A DNA stretch of 5,528 bases, from assembly GCA_002726395.1 (NCBI GenBank), contig PBTA01000014.1, forward strand, positions 45,348-50,875, in the 5' to 3' direction. The position numbers and the translations under genes are program-made. Each line of letters starts with the position of its first letter. Positions within the stretch are counted from its first letter, which is position 1. Shown piece by piece: positions 1-5,528 of the stretch. Under the pieces are notes generated by a model. It was not told the DNA's origin. It saw only the letters and a program-made list of their open reading frames with translations, and did not search any database. Source of the DNA: Methanobacteriota archaeon (GTDB lineage Archaea > Thermoplasmatota > Poseidoniia > Poseidoniales > Poseidoniaceae).

Positions 1-242
1 GGAGCAAGTAGAGCACCGACAACTTGACGCATGACAATACTGTCTTCGGCACATCCATTCTTCTGTATCTCATTGATTATTGATTGACTATCAACGTCAT
101 CATATTGACACAATACGATTTCGATATCTATTGCATGAGTATTACCTTGATTTTGCAGTATAATACCAATAGGTATGGTTGAATCAATATCTGCGCTATA
201 ATCTGTAATGATTATCTCTTTGATAACAAGATCTGGTGCTTT
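1..242 (-). other. CARDB-like module, truncated by the window edge (residues 1522-1601)
   Basis: The segment opens with KAPDLVIKEI and continues with IPIGIILQNQGNTHAIDIEIVL. This is the classic order of a CARDB domain: a 'PDL' first strand, then a strand ending in 'NxGN' and a following hydrophobic strand. Cys1566 and Cys1585 are both present before the cut. The end of this module, any further modules and the C-terminal anchor, if there is one, lie left of position 1. Confidence 0.7.
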
Positions 243-3200
243 TAGACTCAATGTTACAATAAATTCGTTGCTATCTAAGTTTTCTCCTTGCCAAGATGGT
301 GACGAATCGAAATCGCCTCCTTCAGTCATGTCTCCTGCCTTTGATACAACTTTCAAACCAACTACTCTAGTGTCTAATTTAGCCGTGGTTGATATTTTAA
401 CTACTGCAACCATTTCTATTGTTTGGTATGGCGCCATCTTAGGCATCATGTAGACGAAACTATCGCCAGATGGGATTACTGCACAACGAGTTGAATCTTG
501 TTCTTCTTCAAGAGTTCTATAGAAGCCATCAATTTCTATTTGGCTAGCATCTGCTGCAGGCATGGGGATTGGGAACTCGATACAGGGTTCGTCTACTTCC
601 AAATCATTGCTTATCTTCTTGATAGTTCGCCACTCTACAGACCAACCAGTCAAAGTACCCATTCCAGGAAGTTCTGACCAGATTAAGGCGTTTCCTTCCT
701 GTTGTGCGGTGTGGTTGTCCAAAGTTGGCCAGTCTTCTACGTTGCCATTGTTGGTTATGTTAACTGAGAAACTGACTATTTTGCCAGGTGCTGATACTTT
801 CACTGGATTGTCAACTGCTGGATCCATGTAGACTTCCATGTCGTAAAATTCATTGACATAAACGTACAAAAAGTCTGAATCTCTTTCTCTGGTTAATCTA
901 TTATCTTCGTTTGGATATGCTTCTTCAGAGAGTGTTTGGAATTCTACTACATACAATCCTGCTGCAATGTCAAATTCTGGTACATTCATCAAAACATCGA
1001 AAGTCTGATCTGAATCACGATCTAGTTCCTCAAGACTTTCGCGAGGAATCACGATGTCCCAGTGGCCAGTTCTAACAGGAACCCCTGTTGGGTCTGTTAC
1101 TGTGGTTAGTCTGAAATCGAATCGGTCTGGGCCGTTACCATTGTTGATAGTAGTGGTTGATAGGGCTATGTTTTCACCAGGGTTAACCGCTATTGCAGAG
1201 ACTGGATTGCCAAAGGAATCAGTAACTGTTACCAACCTATCTGCATCTCGCTCAATATCGGTTTCAAGGCTGTATTCATGAATCACGTTGATAGTATATC
1301 TTGCTGAATCTGAGACTTTTTGATAGCCTTCTAAGTTTGCTTGCAAAGTTATACTCTTAGAGCCAATGCTAGCATCTTCTGGAACACAAAGTGTAACTCT
1401 TACTAAGTAAGTCTTGAAGGTAGTTCCTGGGTCTAATTTCCATTCTATTGGAGTGCCAAGTGTTGCATCGCTACCTCCTAAAGTTTGAGAGAAGTCAACA
1501 TCAACAACCCAGTTTGATTGTCCCCATGTTGCATCATCGATATCGTCTGGCTTTTCTGCTGGTGCTCCTGGGGTGCTAAAGATTAGATTTCCAGTCTCAA
1601 AATTCTTGGTGACATCTTGTTCAAAGGTGTGGCATTGTCCTGCCATAATTTCTTTTTCACTGTCCTCTGGCAGCAATTCTTCAAACACAATATTTCCTTC
1701 AGATTGTATAGAAACAAAGATGCCTAATTCAAGAATATCATAAGTTCCTTTGTCAACAGACTTAATCGGTTCGCCTTCTGACCAACCCTTCAAGTAGATT
1801 ACAAATGCACCCGGATCTTCGGTAGATGGTACCTTTACAGTGAGTATTTTGGTAGTAGATTTGCCCGGGTCAAGTTCGACACGTAGTGGGAAAGTAATCT
1901 CCCAACCAAATGGTAGTAGCCATTCTTGCTGACCTTCTAAGGTATTAGGGTCCCAGAATAGGAAACTGTCCTGAACGTTCCCGGTATTGGTTATCGTAAT
2001 CGAGAAGGTCGCTTGACTACCTTGCTCGATATCCTGGACACTAAGTGATGTATCCAAGCTTATTCCGTGAACAACATCCATCAATGTAAGAGTGGTTAGA
2101 TCAGATCTTATCGCTGGGTCTTTGTATGATTTGGCAGTCACTACTATCTGGGCTAATTCATCTTCATTCGCTTGATAGATAGTTGGTGCTTGAACTCTTA
2201 GATAGAAATTAATGAATTCTCCGCCTTTCAGATAGATCGGTGTGGTTGGAGTAATTTGAGTTTGATTGTTAGCAAAGAATATTTGCACAGTCCAATTTGT
2301 TGGCACTCCTGAAACATTTAATCCATAAGTATCTGCAACTAAATCAATGTCCCCAGGGGTAGAATTGTTCATTGTCATATTGTACAGCGTTTGTTCACCT
2401 GGCTCAATTACATGATAGAAGGTTTCACCTAAGGCTAATTCTACATCTACTTGCCCAGTTAGAACATGTGAATAACAGATGGTAAATGCACCATTTTGTT
2501 CATCATTACACTTGTTTCGATCCGACCAACCAACATGGGCACCACTACCCAAATCGTTAGCAAATGCAGGAGGAATTCCTATTTCTGGCCTACCTGCTGT
2601 ATCTGTTCCAAGCTTATTGCTGGCCCAAGAAGTAATTGAGACAATGTCCCATGGATCAAGAGCGAACTCTCCTGTTCCAACAAGGTCTGTTTGGTTCAGT
2701 CTCGTATACTGTACCTCTTCCCCGGCAGTAGTATTGCCGGAATCAACCCAAGCGATGTGAACATTGTTTTGCTCGTCAGTTAGTAAAGAAGGATAGATCG
2801 AATGGCCAGACCATGGACGATTTGCCGCCAAACCGGATAACCCTTCCACATTCGAAATTGGAGTGTCTTGAATTTTCTTTATTGCGTAGGTAGAGAGACC
2901 TTCTTCAGCACCATCAAAAGCACCCGCTCCTTGTAATCGAAGTTTGGTATAATATACCTCATAATTGGCAGATTTTTCAAACCCGTAATCTCTACCGTCC
3001 ATCCATGCAATGTGCGTATTGCCTTGCATATCAACGCCAACGGATGGATGGAAAGAGTATGCATCATCGATAGTAACTCGTGTATCGTTGACTACTACAA
3101 GGTGGCCTTCTTCTCCAGGCCCGGTATCTTCAATGTAATTGCCATTGACTACGCTGTGACCGGTTGCTCCAGGCGTCCACGTTGGATCATTTTCCATCTT

Positions 3201-4805
3201 GGCGTAAGGATCTAGTACGGTCATGTAGATTTCTCGCGAATTATTTGTGGCAACAAAAACCATTGCTTCCACCAGCAAAGCCATAGCGCCTGCTCCACCG
3301 CCACCGGATGGGAATTCATATGCCTGTCCTCCAGCATTTACCGTTCTAGGGTTATTTGACGGATCGGAGCCTGGACAATTTCTGGCTTGTGTTGATACGA
3401 CGCCGTTTGGACACTTTGCCAAATCAAGGAAGTGAGATTGAATACTGCCAGCGCCACCGTAGCCTTGACCATAAAGGCCAATTGGAATTACTCCAGCCTT
3501 AACACAGTTATCGTGCGCTTCATCTATTGAATTAATATCATCTGCTTGTTGAGACGGATCACCATCTTTAGGACCTTCATCTGAAACAGGCAGCACAATC
3601 TTTGTTGCATTTGGATTCCATTTGTGATCTGCTGAAGTAGCAGGATTTCCTGGCACGTTGCCGTTAGTATCTTTCCAAGATAAGCAAGCCCAGTTTGTCC
3701 CTGGACCCCAATCTTCTCCAGAATTACCGGAGTATGGGTTGCCGTTGTAAATGGTATTGCCTAGAGATCTTATTCCTCCAGAATCATCTCCGTCGCCAAG
3801 AGGTGTGGACCTTGGTCCGGCATTTTGGTTGAATCCTGCACAATCTCCACTGTCAGCCGCACTTGGCAGCCCAAACCCTCCATCTAAACCGTAAATTGTT
3901 TCATAAACAGTCATATTGGCGACTTCGAGTAGTGGCTTGATACCCTCAAATGAAGAGCCATCAGAGAATGTCCCACCGTAAATTACCGTGCATACATCCG
4001 CCCATTCTGAATACATAGAACCAGAGGTGTCTATCACGAAAACCAGCTCTACTTTGCCGCCTCTTGTATCGTCCCAAACGATTTGCACTTGGTCGTTAGC
4101 GTCAACAACAATATCTGGGTGGCCTTTGTGCCCGATAATGGGAGTAATCAATGTGTCATCAAATAATACGATGACATTGTTAGTGACAAAGTCTGGTTGA
4201 AGCATGCTGTAGTATATTTGTGGTTGATTGAAGAACTTCTCCTCCGAATCATATTCATCTTGCCATGCGATGTGAATATTGCCTTGAGAGTCAACATCAA
4301 TAGATGCCCAATCTCTATCTTGAGCCCTTTGAGAAATTATCGTATCATCAATACCTGTTATTGAATTGTCAGTAGAGGTTTGACCGTTGAACGGCTGAAT
4401 CTTGTAAGGGCTTAGTGCCGTATACATGATTTTGTGAGTGCCTGATTTGTCAGTCCATACAATGTGTATGTTGTCATCTTCATCAGCAACTACATCAGGA
4501 TGCCAAACCTTGTGAATTCCTGCATTAGTAATTTGGGTCGCATCGATTAGTGTTTCACCGTTACTAGCCACCATCGAATAATACAGGTGCAGGTTATTTC
4601 TTGCCCATATGATGTGGACATTGCCTTGGCTGTCCCCAACTATTGCGGTTTGGGTATCTGAAGCTGAACCGCCATCGACAATTTGTTGAGGCTCGGTAAT
4701 AACCACCGTATTTGCTTCAGCAAAATCGCTTGCTACCACCATTCCAGAAAGGGCTGAAAGTAGCATAATTGTTACTAAACTGATTGATTTGAATGTTTGA
4801 CTCAT
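1..4805 (-). CDS. Giant exported protein: beta-propeller with inserted VWA domain, Ig-like stalk and CARDB (3' end missing)
   Basis: An open frame of 1601 full codons begins at ATG 4805-4803 and is still open at the left edge, so the C-terminus is not seen. Residues 1-25 form a signal peptide. Residues about 32-250 and 524-785 carry seven repeats of the type 'VDxQGNxHIxW', read as beta-propeller blades. Residues about 251-523 are a VWA domain with the MIDAS motif DTSGS at 259-263. Residues 786-1521 are about five beta-sandwich modules with 'TNTGN' or 'NNGN' turns, and a CARDB-like module begins at 1522 with 'APDLVI'. I infer an extracellular or surface-attached binding protein, perhaps for adhesion or polymer capture; no catalytic motif is visible. 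The start was chosen because GAGGT lies 6 bases upstream of it. An in-frame ATG at 4847-4845 would add 14 residues, and an in-frame TAG at 4856-4854 excludes anything longer. No frameshift was found. Organisation resembles large Poseidoniales secreted proteins (recalled family style, not searched). Confidence 0.93.
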   Translation of the reverse strand, partial: MSQTFKSISLVTIMLLSALSGMVVASDFAEANTVVITEPQQIVDGGSASDTQTAIVGDSQGNVHIIWARNNLHLYYSMVASNGETLIDATQITNAGIHKVWHPDVVADEDDNIHIVWTDKSGTHKIMYTALSPYKIQPFNGQTSTDNSITGIDDTIISQRAQDRDWASIDVDSQGNIHIAWQDEYDSEEKFFNQPQIYYSMLQPDFVTNNVIVLFDDTLITPIIGHKGHPDIVVDANDQVQIVWDDTRGGKVELVFVIDTSGSMYSEWADVCTVIYGGTFSDGSSFEGIKPLLEVANMTVYETIYGLDGGFGLPSAADSGDCAGFNQNAGPRSTPLGDGDDSGGIRSLGNTIYNGNPYSGNSGEDWGPGTNWACLSWKDTNGNVPGNPATSADHKWNPNATKIVLPVSDEGPKDGDPSQQADDINSIDEAHDNCVKAGVIPIGLYGQGYGGAGSIQSHFLDLAKCPNGVVSTQARNCPGSDPSNNPRTVNAGGQAYEFPSGGGGAGAMALLVEAMVFVATNNSREIYMTVLDPYAKMENDPTWTPGATGHSVVNGNYIEDTGPGEEGHLVVVNDTRVTIDDAYSFHPSVGVDMQGNTHIAWMDGRDYGFEKSANYEVYYTKLRLQGAGAFDGAEEGLSTYAIKKIQDTPISNVEGLSGLAANRPWSGHSIYPSLLTDEQNNVHIAWVDSGNTTAGEEVQYTRLNQTDLVGTGEFALDPWDIVSITSWASNKLGTDTAGRPEIGIPPAFANDLGSGAHVGWSDRNKCNDEQNGAFTICYSHVLTGQVDVELALGETFYHVIEPGEQTLYNMTMNNSTPGDIDLVADTYGLNVSGVPTNWTVQIFFANNQTQITPTTPIYLKGGEFINFYLRVQAPTIYQANEDELAQIVVTAKSYKDPAIRSDLTTLTLMDVVHGISLDTSLSVQDIEQGSQATFSITITNTGNVQDSFLFWDPNTLEGQQEWLLPFGWEITFPLRVELDPGKSTTKILTVKVPSTEDPGAFVIYLKGWSEGEPIKSVDKGTYDILELGIFVSIQSEGNIVFEELLPEDSEKEIMAGQCHTFEQDVTKNFETGNLIFSTPGAPAEKPDDIDDATWGQSNWVVDVDFSQTLGGSDATLGTPIEWKLDPGTTFKTYLVRVTLCVPEDASIGSKSITLQANLEGYQKVSDSARYTINVIHEYSLETDIERDADRLVTVTDSFGNPVSAIAVNPGENIALSTTTINNGNGPDRFDFRLTTVTDPTGVPVRTGHWDIVIPRESLEELDRDSDQTFDVLMNVPEFDIAAGLYVVEFQTLSEEAYPNEDNRLTRERDSDFLYVYVNEFYDMEVYMDPAVDNPVKVSAPGKIVSFSVNITNNGNVEDWPTLDNHTAQQEGNALIWSELPGMGTLTGWSVEWRTIKKISNDLEVDEPCIEFPIPMPAADASQIEIDGFYRTLEEEQDSTRCAVIPSGDSFVYMMPKMAPYQTIEMVAVVKISTTAKLDTRVVGLKVVSKAGDMTEGGDFDSSPSWQGENLDSNEFIVTLSLKAPDLVIKEIIITDYSADIDSTIPIGIILQNQGNTHAIDIEIVLCQYDDVDSQSIINEIQKNGCAEDSIVMRQVVGALLA
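243..2450 (-). other. Stalk of about five Ig-like (CARDB / NEW3-like) modules (residues 786-1521)
   Basis: Approximate modules are residues 786-910, 911-1027, 1028-1176, 1177-1320 and 1321-1521. Several begin with alternating hydrophobic strands and contain a proline-glycine turn before the central strand (EPGEQ, DPGKS, DPGTT, NPGEN, APGKI). Several have a diagnostic turn such as 'TITNTGNVQDSF' (937-948), 'TINNGNGPDRFDF' (1219-1231) or 'NITNNGNVEDW' (1349-1359). This is the pattern of CARDB, NEW3 and related beta-sandwich domains, which usually act as spacers or adhesion modules in secreted proteins. Module boundaries are estimates. The fifth is unusually long and contains an insertion around residues 1360-1450. 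Modules three and five each contain exactly two cysteines (1058/1140 and 1408/1441); modules one, two and four contain none. Confidence 0.7.
2451..3236 (-). repeat. Second half of blade 4 and blades 5-7 of the beta-propeller (residues 524-785)
   Basis: Right after the VWA domain, REIYMTVL (residues 524-531) has the form of the strand that blade 4 lacked. Three further repeat cores follow at 591-601 (VDMQGNTHIAW), 676-686 (TDEQNNVHIAW) and a degenerate one at 750-760 (ending GAHVGW). Their partner strands are VYYTKL (617-622), VQYTRL (698-703) and ICYSHV (776-781). Together with the four earlier cores this makes seven, a common blade number. Spacing between cores is irregular because of loops, including about 55 residues between the end of blade 4 and blade 5. 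Cys766 and Cys777 both lie in blade 7 and could bridge it. Confidence 0.7.
3237..4055 (-). other. VWA domain (residues 251-523) with MIDAS motif and six cysteines
   Basis: The hydrophobic strand VELVFVID leads into DTSGS (residues 259-263), the canonical first metal-ion-dependent adhesion site motif DxSxS. A later strand, TKIVLPVSDEG, places Asp409 where VWA domains usually carry the third metal ligand. A helix (about 421-436) is followed by strand AGVIPIGLYG and helix SHFLDLAKC, the usual order for the C-terminal half of a VWA fold. The domain is longer than the usual roughly 180-200 residues: about 140 residues rich in Gly, Asn and Asp separate the first motif from Asp409. The threonine of the second MIDAS motif could not be placed with confidence (Thr334 or Thr351 are candidates). 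Cysteines are at 272, 322, 374, 434, 465 and 477. VWA domains bind protein or other ligands through the metal ion; the ligand here is unknown. Confidence 0.85.
4056..4712 (-). repeat. Beta-propeller blades 1-4 (residues 32-250), blade 4 interrupted
   Basis: Four degenerate protein repeats share the pattern (I/V)xVDxxGN(V/I)HI(A/V)WxD followed by a strand like IYYSML. The cores are residues 57-67, 107-117, 171-181 and 234-244, ending in Trp67, Trp117, Trp181 and Trp244. The paired following strands are at 74-79 (LYYSMV), 126-131 (IMYTAL) and 197-202 (IYYSML). The fourth blade has its Trp244 strand but lacks an adjacent partner, because the VWA domain starts there. The repeats are visible in the DNA as recurring segments near 4617, 4467, 4275 and 4086. 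They lack the Asp-box of sialidases (SxDxGxTW), so this is a propeller of another type. The propeller fold is inferred from the repeat pattern and count, not shown. Confidence 0.7.
4731..4805 (-). other. Signal peptide of the giant protein (residues 1-25)
   Basis: A short N-region containing one lysine is followed by a hydrophobic stretch (about residues 8-24, 'ISLVTIMLLSALSGMVV'). A signal peptidase I type site follows, with Val23 at -3 and Ala25 at -1, cutting before SDFAEA. There is no cysteine, so this is not a lipoprotein signal. If translation began at the upstream ATG at 4847, the N-region would be longer and strongly basic (starting MKRPWINRYKRG), which would also suit Sec export. Confidence 0.85.
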
Positions 4806-4807
4806 AG

Positions 4808-4832
4808 ATAAACCTCGCTTATAGCGATTTAT
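4808..4832 (-). promoter_or_regulatory. Palindrome / potential hairpin covering the ribosome binding site
   Basis: On the minus strand, ATAAA-TCGCT, a loop ATA, AGCGA, a two-base bulge GG and TTTAT make a ten-pair inverted repeat that ends 2 bases before the start codon. The right arm and bulge include the GAGGT ribosome binding site. As RNA it could hide that site; as DNA it could be an operator. It could form in RNA only if transcription starts upstream of about 4832, for example by read-through from the upstream gene. No regulator is known from this window. Confidence 0.35.
4812..4816 (-). promoter_or_regulatory. Shine-Dalgarno site of the giant gene
   Basis: The minus strand reads GAGGT followed by TTATCT and then ATG at 4805. 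This is a five-base match to the anti-Shine-Dalgarno core at a favourable 6-base spacing. It is the main reason for preferring the 4805 start over the in-frame ATG at 4847, which has no comparable site upstream. Confidence 0.6.
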
Positions 4833-4845
4833 CCATGGCCTCTTC

Positions 4846-4853
4846 ATACTTAA
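4846..4853 (-). promoter_or_regulatory. Weak TATA-like element upstream of the giant gene
   Basis: The minus strand reads TTAAGTAT here, an AT-rich octamer loosely like an archaeal TATA box. With archaeal spacing of about 26 bases, transcription would start near 4823, giving a leader of about 18 bases that still contains GAGGT. No clear BRE is visible, and the element overlaps the alternative start ATG at 4847. The gene might instead be transcribed from a promoter ahead of the upstream gene. Confidence 0.2.
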
Positions 4854-4890
4854 CTACGACCCATTCAGGTCAGTTTTGAACAGGTTTGGA

Positions 4891-5528
4891 TTAGGCCCAT
4901 TCTGATGGGTCAAAACTAGTGCCAAAGGACATTTTTTCGTCAAATTCGATTTCTGGGCTTTTCGTATTTGCTTGTGTAATGTCAATGTTATTACTCCGCT
5001 CTTTTTGCACTGCTTCGCGATTATCCCAATCGTCTACTGGCCCGGGCTTCCCGACACCTGGCCCATATGAATATTTTATTTCGTGAATTATGCCTAGCTT
5101 AGCTAACCAAAGTCTCCTTAACGAATGCATAAATTCATGCTTTGTTACCCCATCAAACCAGATTGGCAAGCTAACATTGAATGCTTGAAGCGGACCCGGC
5201 TTTTTATTGTCGTCGTGACCCATGTGTATACCCCAGTCTACTGAAGAGTTAATCAATTGAAGTCGAGCTTCGTGAATCCATTCCGACCATCCATCGCTAT
5301 CATCTTTCATATGATTTTTCATTTCCTCTTGTTGTCCTTTGTCTACTCTAGTCATACTAGAAATGGCAATTAAGTCACGATTTTTCGGGATCACTACCGC
5401 AAACATATGGCCTTGTTTTCCTTGTGGATATTTAATCAAAATATGAGCGTGTGCTCGTCCATCTGGCTGTTCTTTGACAAAGAGCCTCTCCTCGCCTAAC
5501 CAGTTCATGACCATAGACACTATCTCGC
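4891..5528 (-). CDS. DUF2299-like protein of unknown function (5' end probably missing)
   Basis: The frame ends at TAA 4893-4891 and is open to the right edge, where the last full in-frame codons encode Glu-Ile. Possible starts inside the window are GTG 5520, ATG 5514 and ATG 5508, but none has a clear ribosome binding site. Because the family usually has about ten residues before its 'WL' motif, the true start is probably just outside. Counting from the GTG, NWLGEE (6-11) is followed by a strand (residues 24-31), then HMFAVVIPKNRDLIAISS (38-55), a helix 75-91, and FDGVTKHEFMHSLRRLWLAKLGII (122-145, given here in two parts: FDGVTKHEF and MHSLRRLWLAKLGII). The 'DGxTKHxF' plus helix signature matches what I recall of DUF2299, a small archaeal family without known function. 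There is no signal peptide or membrane segment, so it is probably cytoplasmic. A polar, acidic tail (about 155-209) ending in FDPSEWA extends beyond the recalled family core. The gene lies 85 bases upstream of the giant gene on the same strand. Confidence 0.85.
   Translation of the reverse strand, partial: EIVSMVMNWLGEERLFVKEQPDGRAHAHILIKYPQGKQGHMFAVVIPKNRDLIAISSMTRVDKGQQEEMKNHMKDDSDGWSEWIHEARLQLINSSVDWGIHMGHDDNKKPGPLQAFNVSLPIWFDGVTKHEFMHSLRRLWLAKLGIIHEIKYSYGPGVGKPGPVDDWDNREAVQKERSNNIDITQANTKSPEIEFDEKMSFGTSFDPSEWA

Noticed and set aside
2879..3067. Short minus-strand open frame inside the giant gene
   Set aside because: It is in a different frame over propeller blade 5 and its downstream flank, where the main frame has the repeat core VDMQGNTHIAW and its partner strand. 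It is a shadow.
208..4200. Plus-strand open frames, for example 208-453, 562-831, 1054-1281, 2479-2760, 3012-3215, 3247-3435 and 3988-4200
   Set aside because: All lie antisense within the long minus-strand frame, which has clear domains along its full length. Their translations show no recognisable family and they have no convincing ribosome binding sites.
2526..4637. Recurring DNA segments, considered as a direct-repeat array or CRISPR
   Set aside because: The similarity follows from the protein repeat 'GNxHIxW'. Units are divergent, unevenly spaced and in frame, with no spacer-like structure.
4056..4712. Sialidase-type (BNR/Asp-box) enzyme
   Set aside because: The repeats lack the SxDxGxTW Asp-box and no sialidase catalytic arginine triad or tyrosine could be placed, so no enzymatic activity is claimed.
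4806..4890. Small RNA or tRNA gene in the intergenic gap
   Set aside because: No cloverleaf, no conserved tRNA boxes and no terminator. The gap is adequately explained as a leader and ribosome binding region.
4894..4911. Transcription terminator at the end of the upstream gene
   Set aside because: The five-pair stem overlaps the last codons and is not followed by a run of T on the minus strand, so it fits neither a bacterial intrinsic nor an archaeal T-tract terminator.

Overview
The window holds two genes, both on the minus strand, and neither is complete. Positions 1-4805 are one uninterrupted reading frame of at least 1601 codons that starts at 4805 and runs off the left edge with no stop. 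It encodes a very large exported, multi-domain surface protein. Positions 4891-5528 hold the end of a shorter upstream gene for a cytoplasmic DUF2299-like protein that runs off the right edge. The 85-base gap between them (4806-4890) contains a good Shine-Dalgarno site, a palindrome over that site and a weak TATA-like element. The entire plus strand is antisense to these genes, and its open frames look like shadows.

No marker gene is present, so the organism is inferred from protein style. An acidic, Asn/Asp-rich giant secreted protein with a non-lipoprotein signal peptide, repeated 'GNxHIxW' blades, a VWA domain and a chain of 'TNTGN'-type beta-sandwich modules is typical of planktonic marine Euryarchaeota (Poseidoniales, Marine Group II). 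DUF2299-like proteins are, to my knowledge, mainly archaeal. The DNA is moderately AT-rich. I consider Poseidoniales or a close relative likely but not proven.

Layout of the giant protein from its N-terminus (right to left in the window): signal peptide (4731-4805); blades 1-4 of a probable seven-bladed beta-propeller (4056-4712); a VWA domain with an intact first MIDAS motif (3237-4055), spliced into the middle of blade 4; the end of blade 4 and blades 5-7 (2451-3236); about five Ig-like modules (243-2450); then a CARDB-like module cut by the left edge (1-242). This suggests a ligand-binding head on a long extracellular stalk. The anchor, if any, lies outside the window.

Most notable are the VWA domain nested inside a propeller blade, the strictly even module-by-module distribution of all 14 visible cysteines, and two competing start codons around a palindrome that covers the ribosome binding site. 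The functional link between the two genes is unknown; they are co-oriented and close enough to be co-transcribed.
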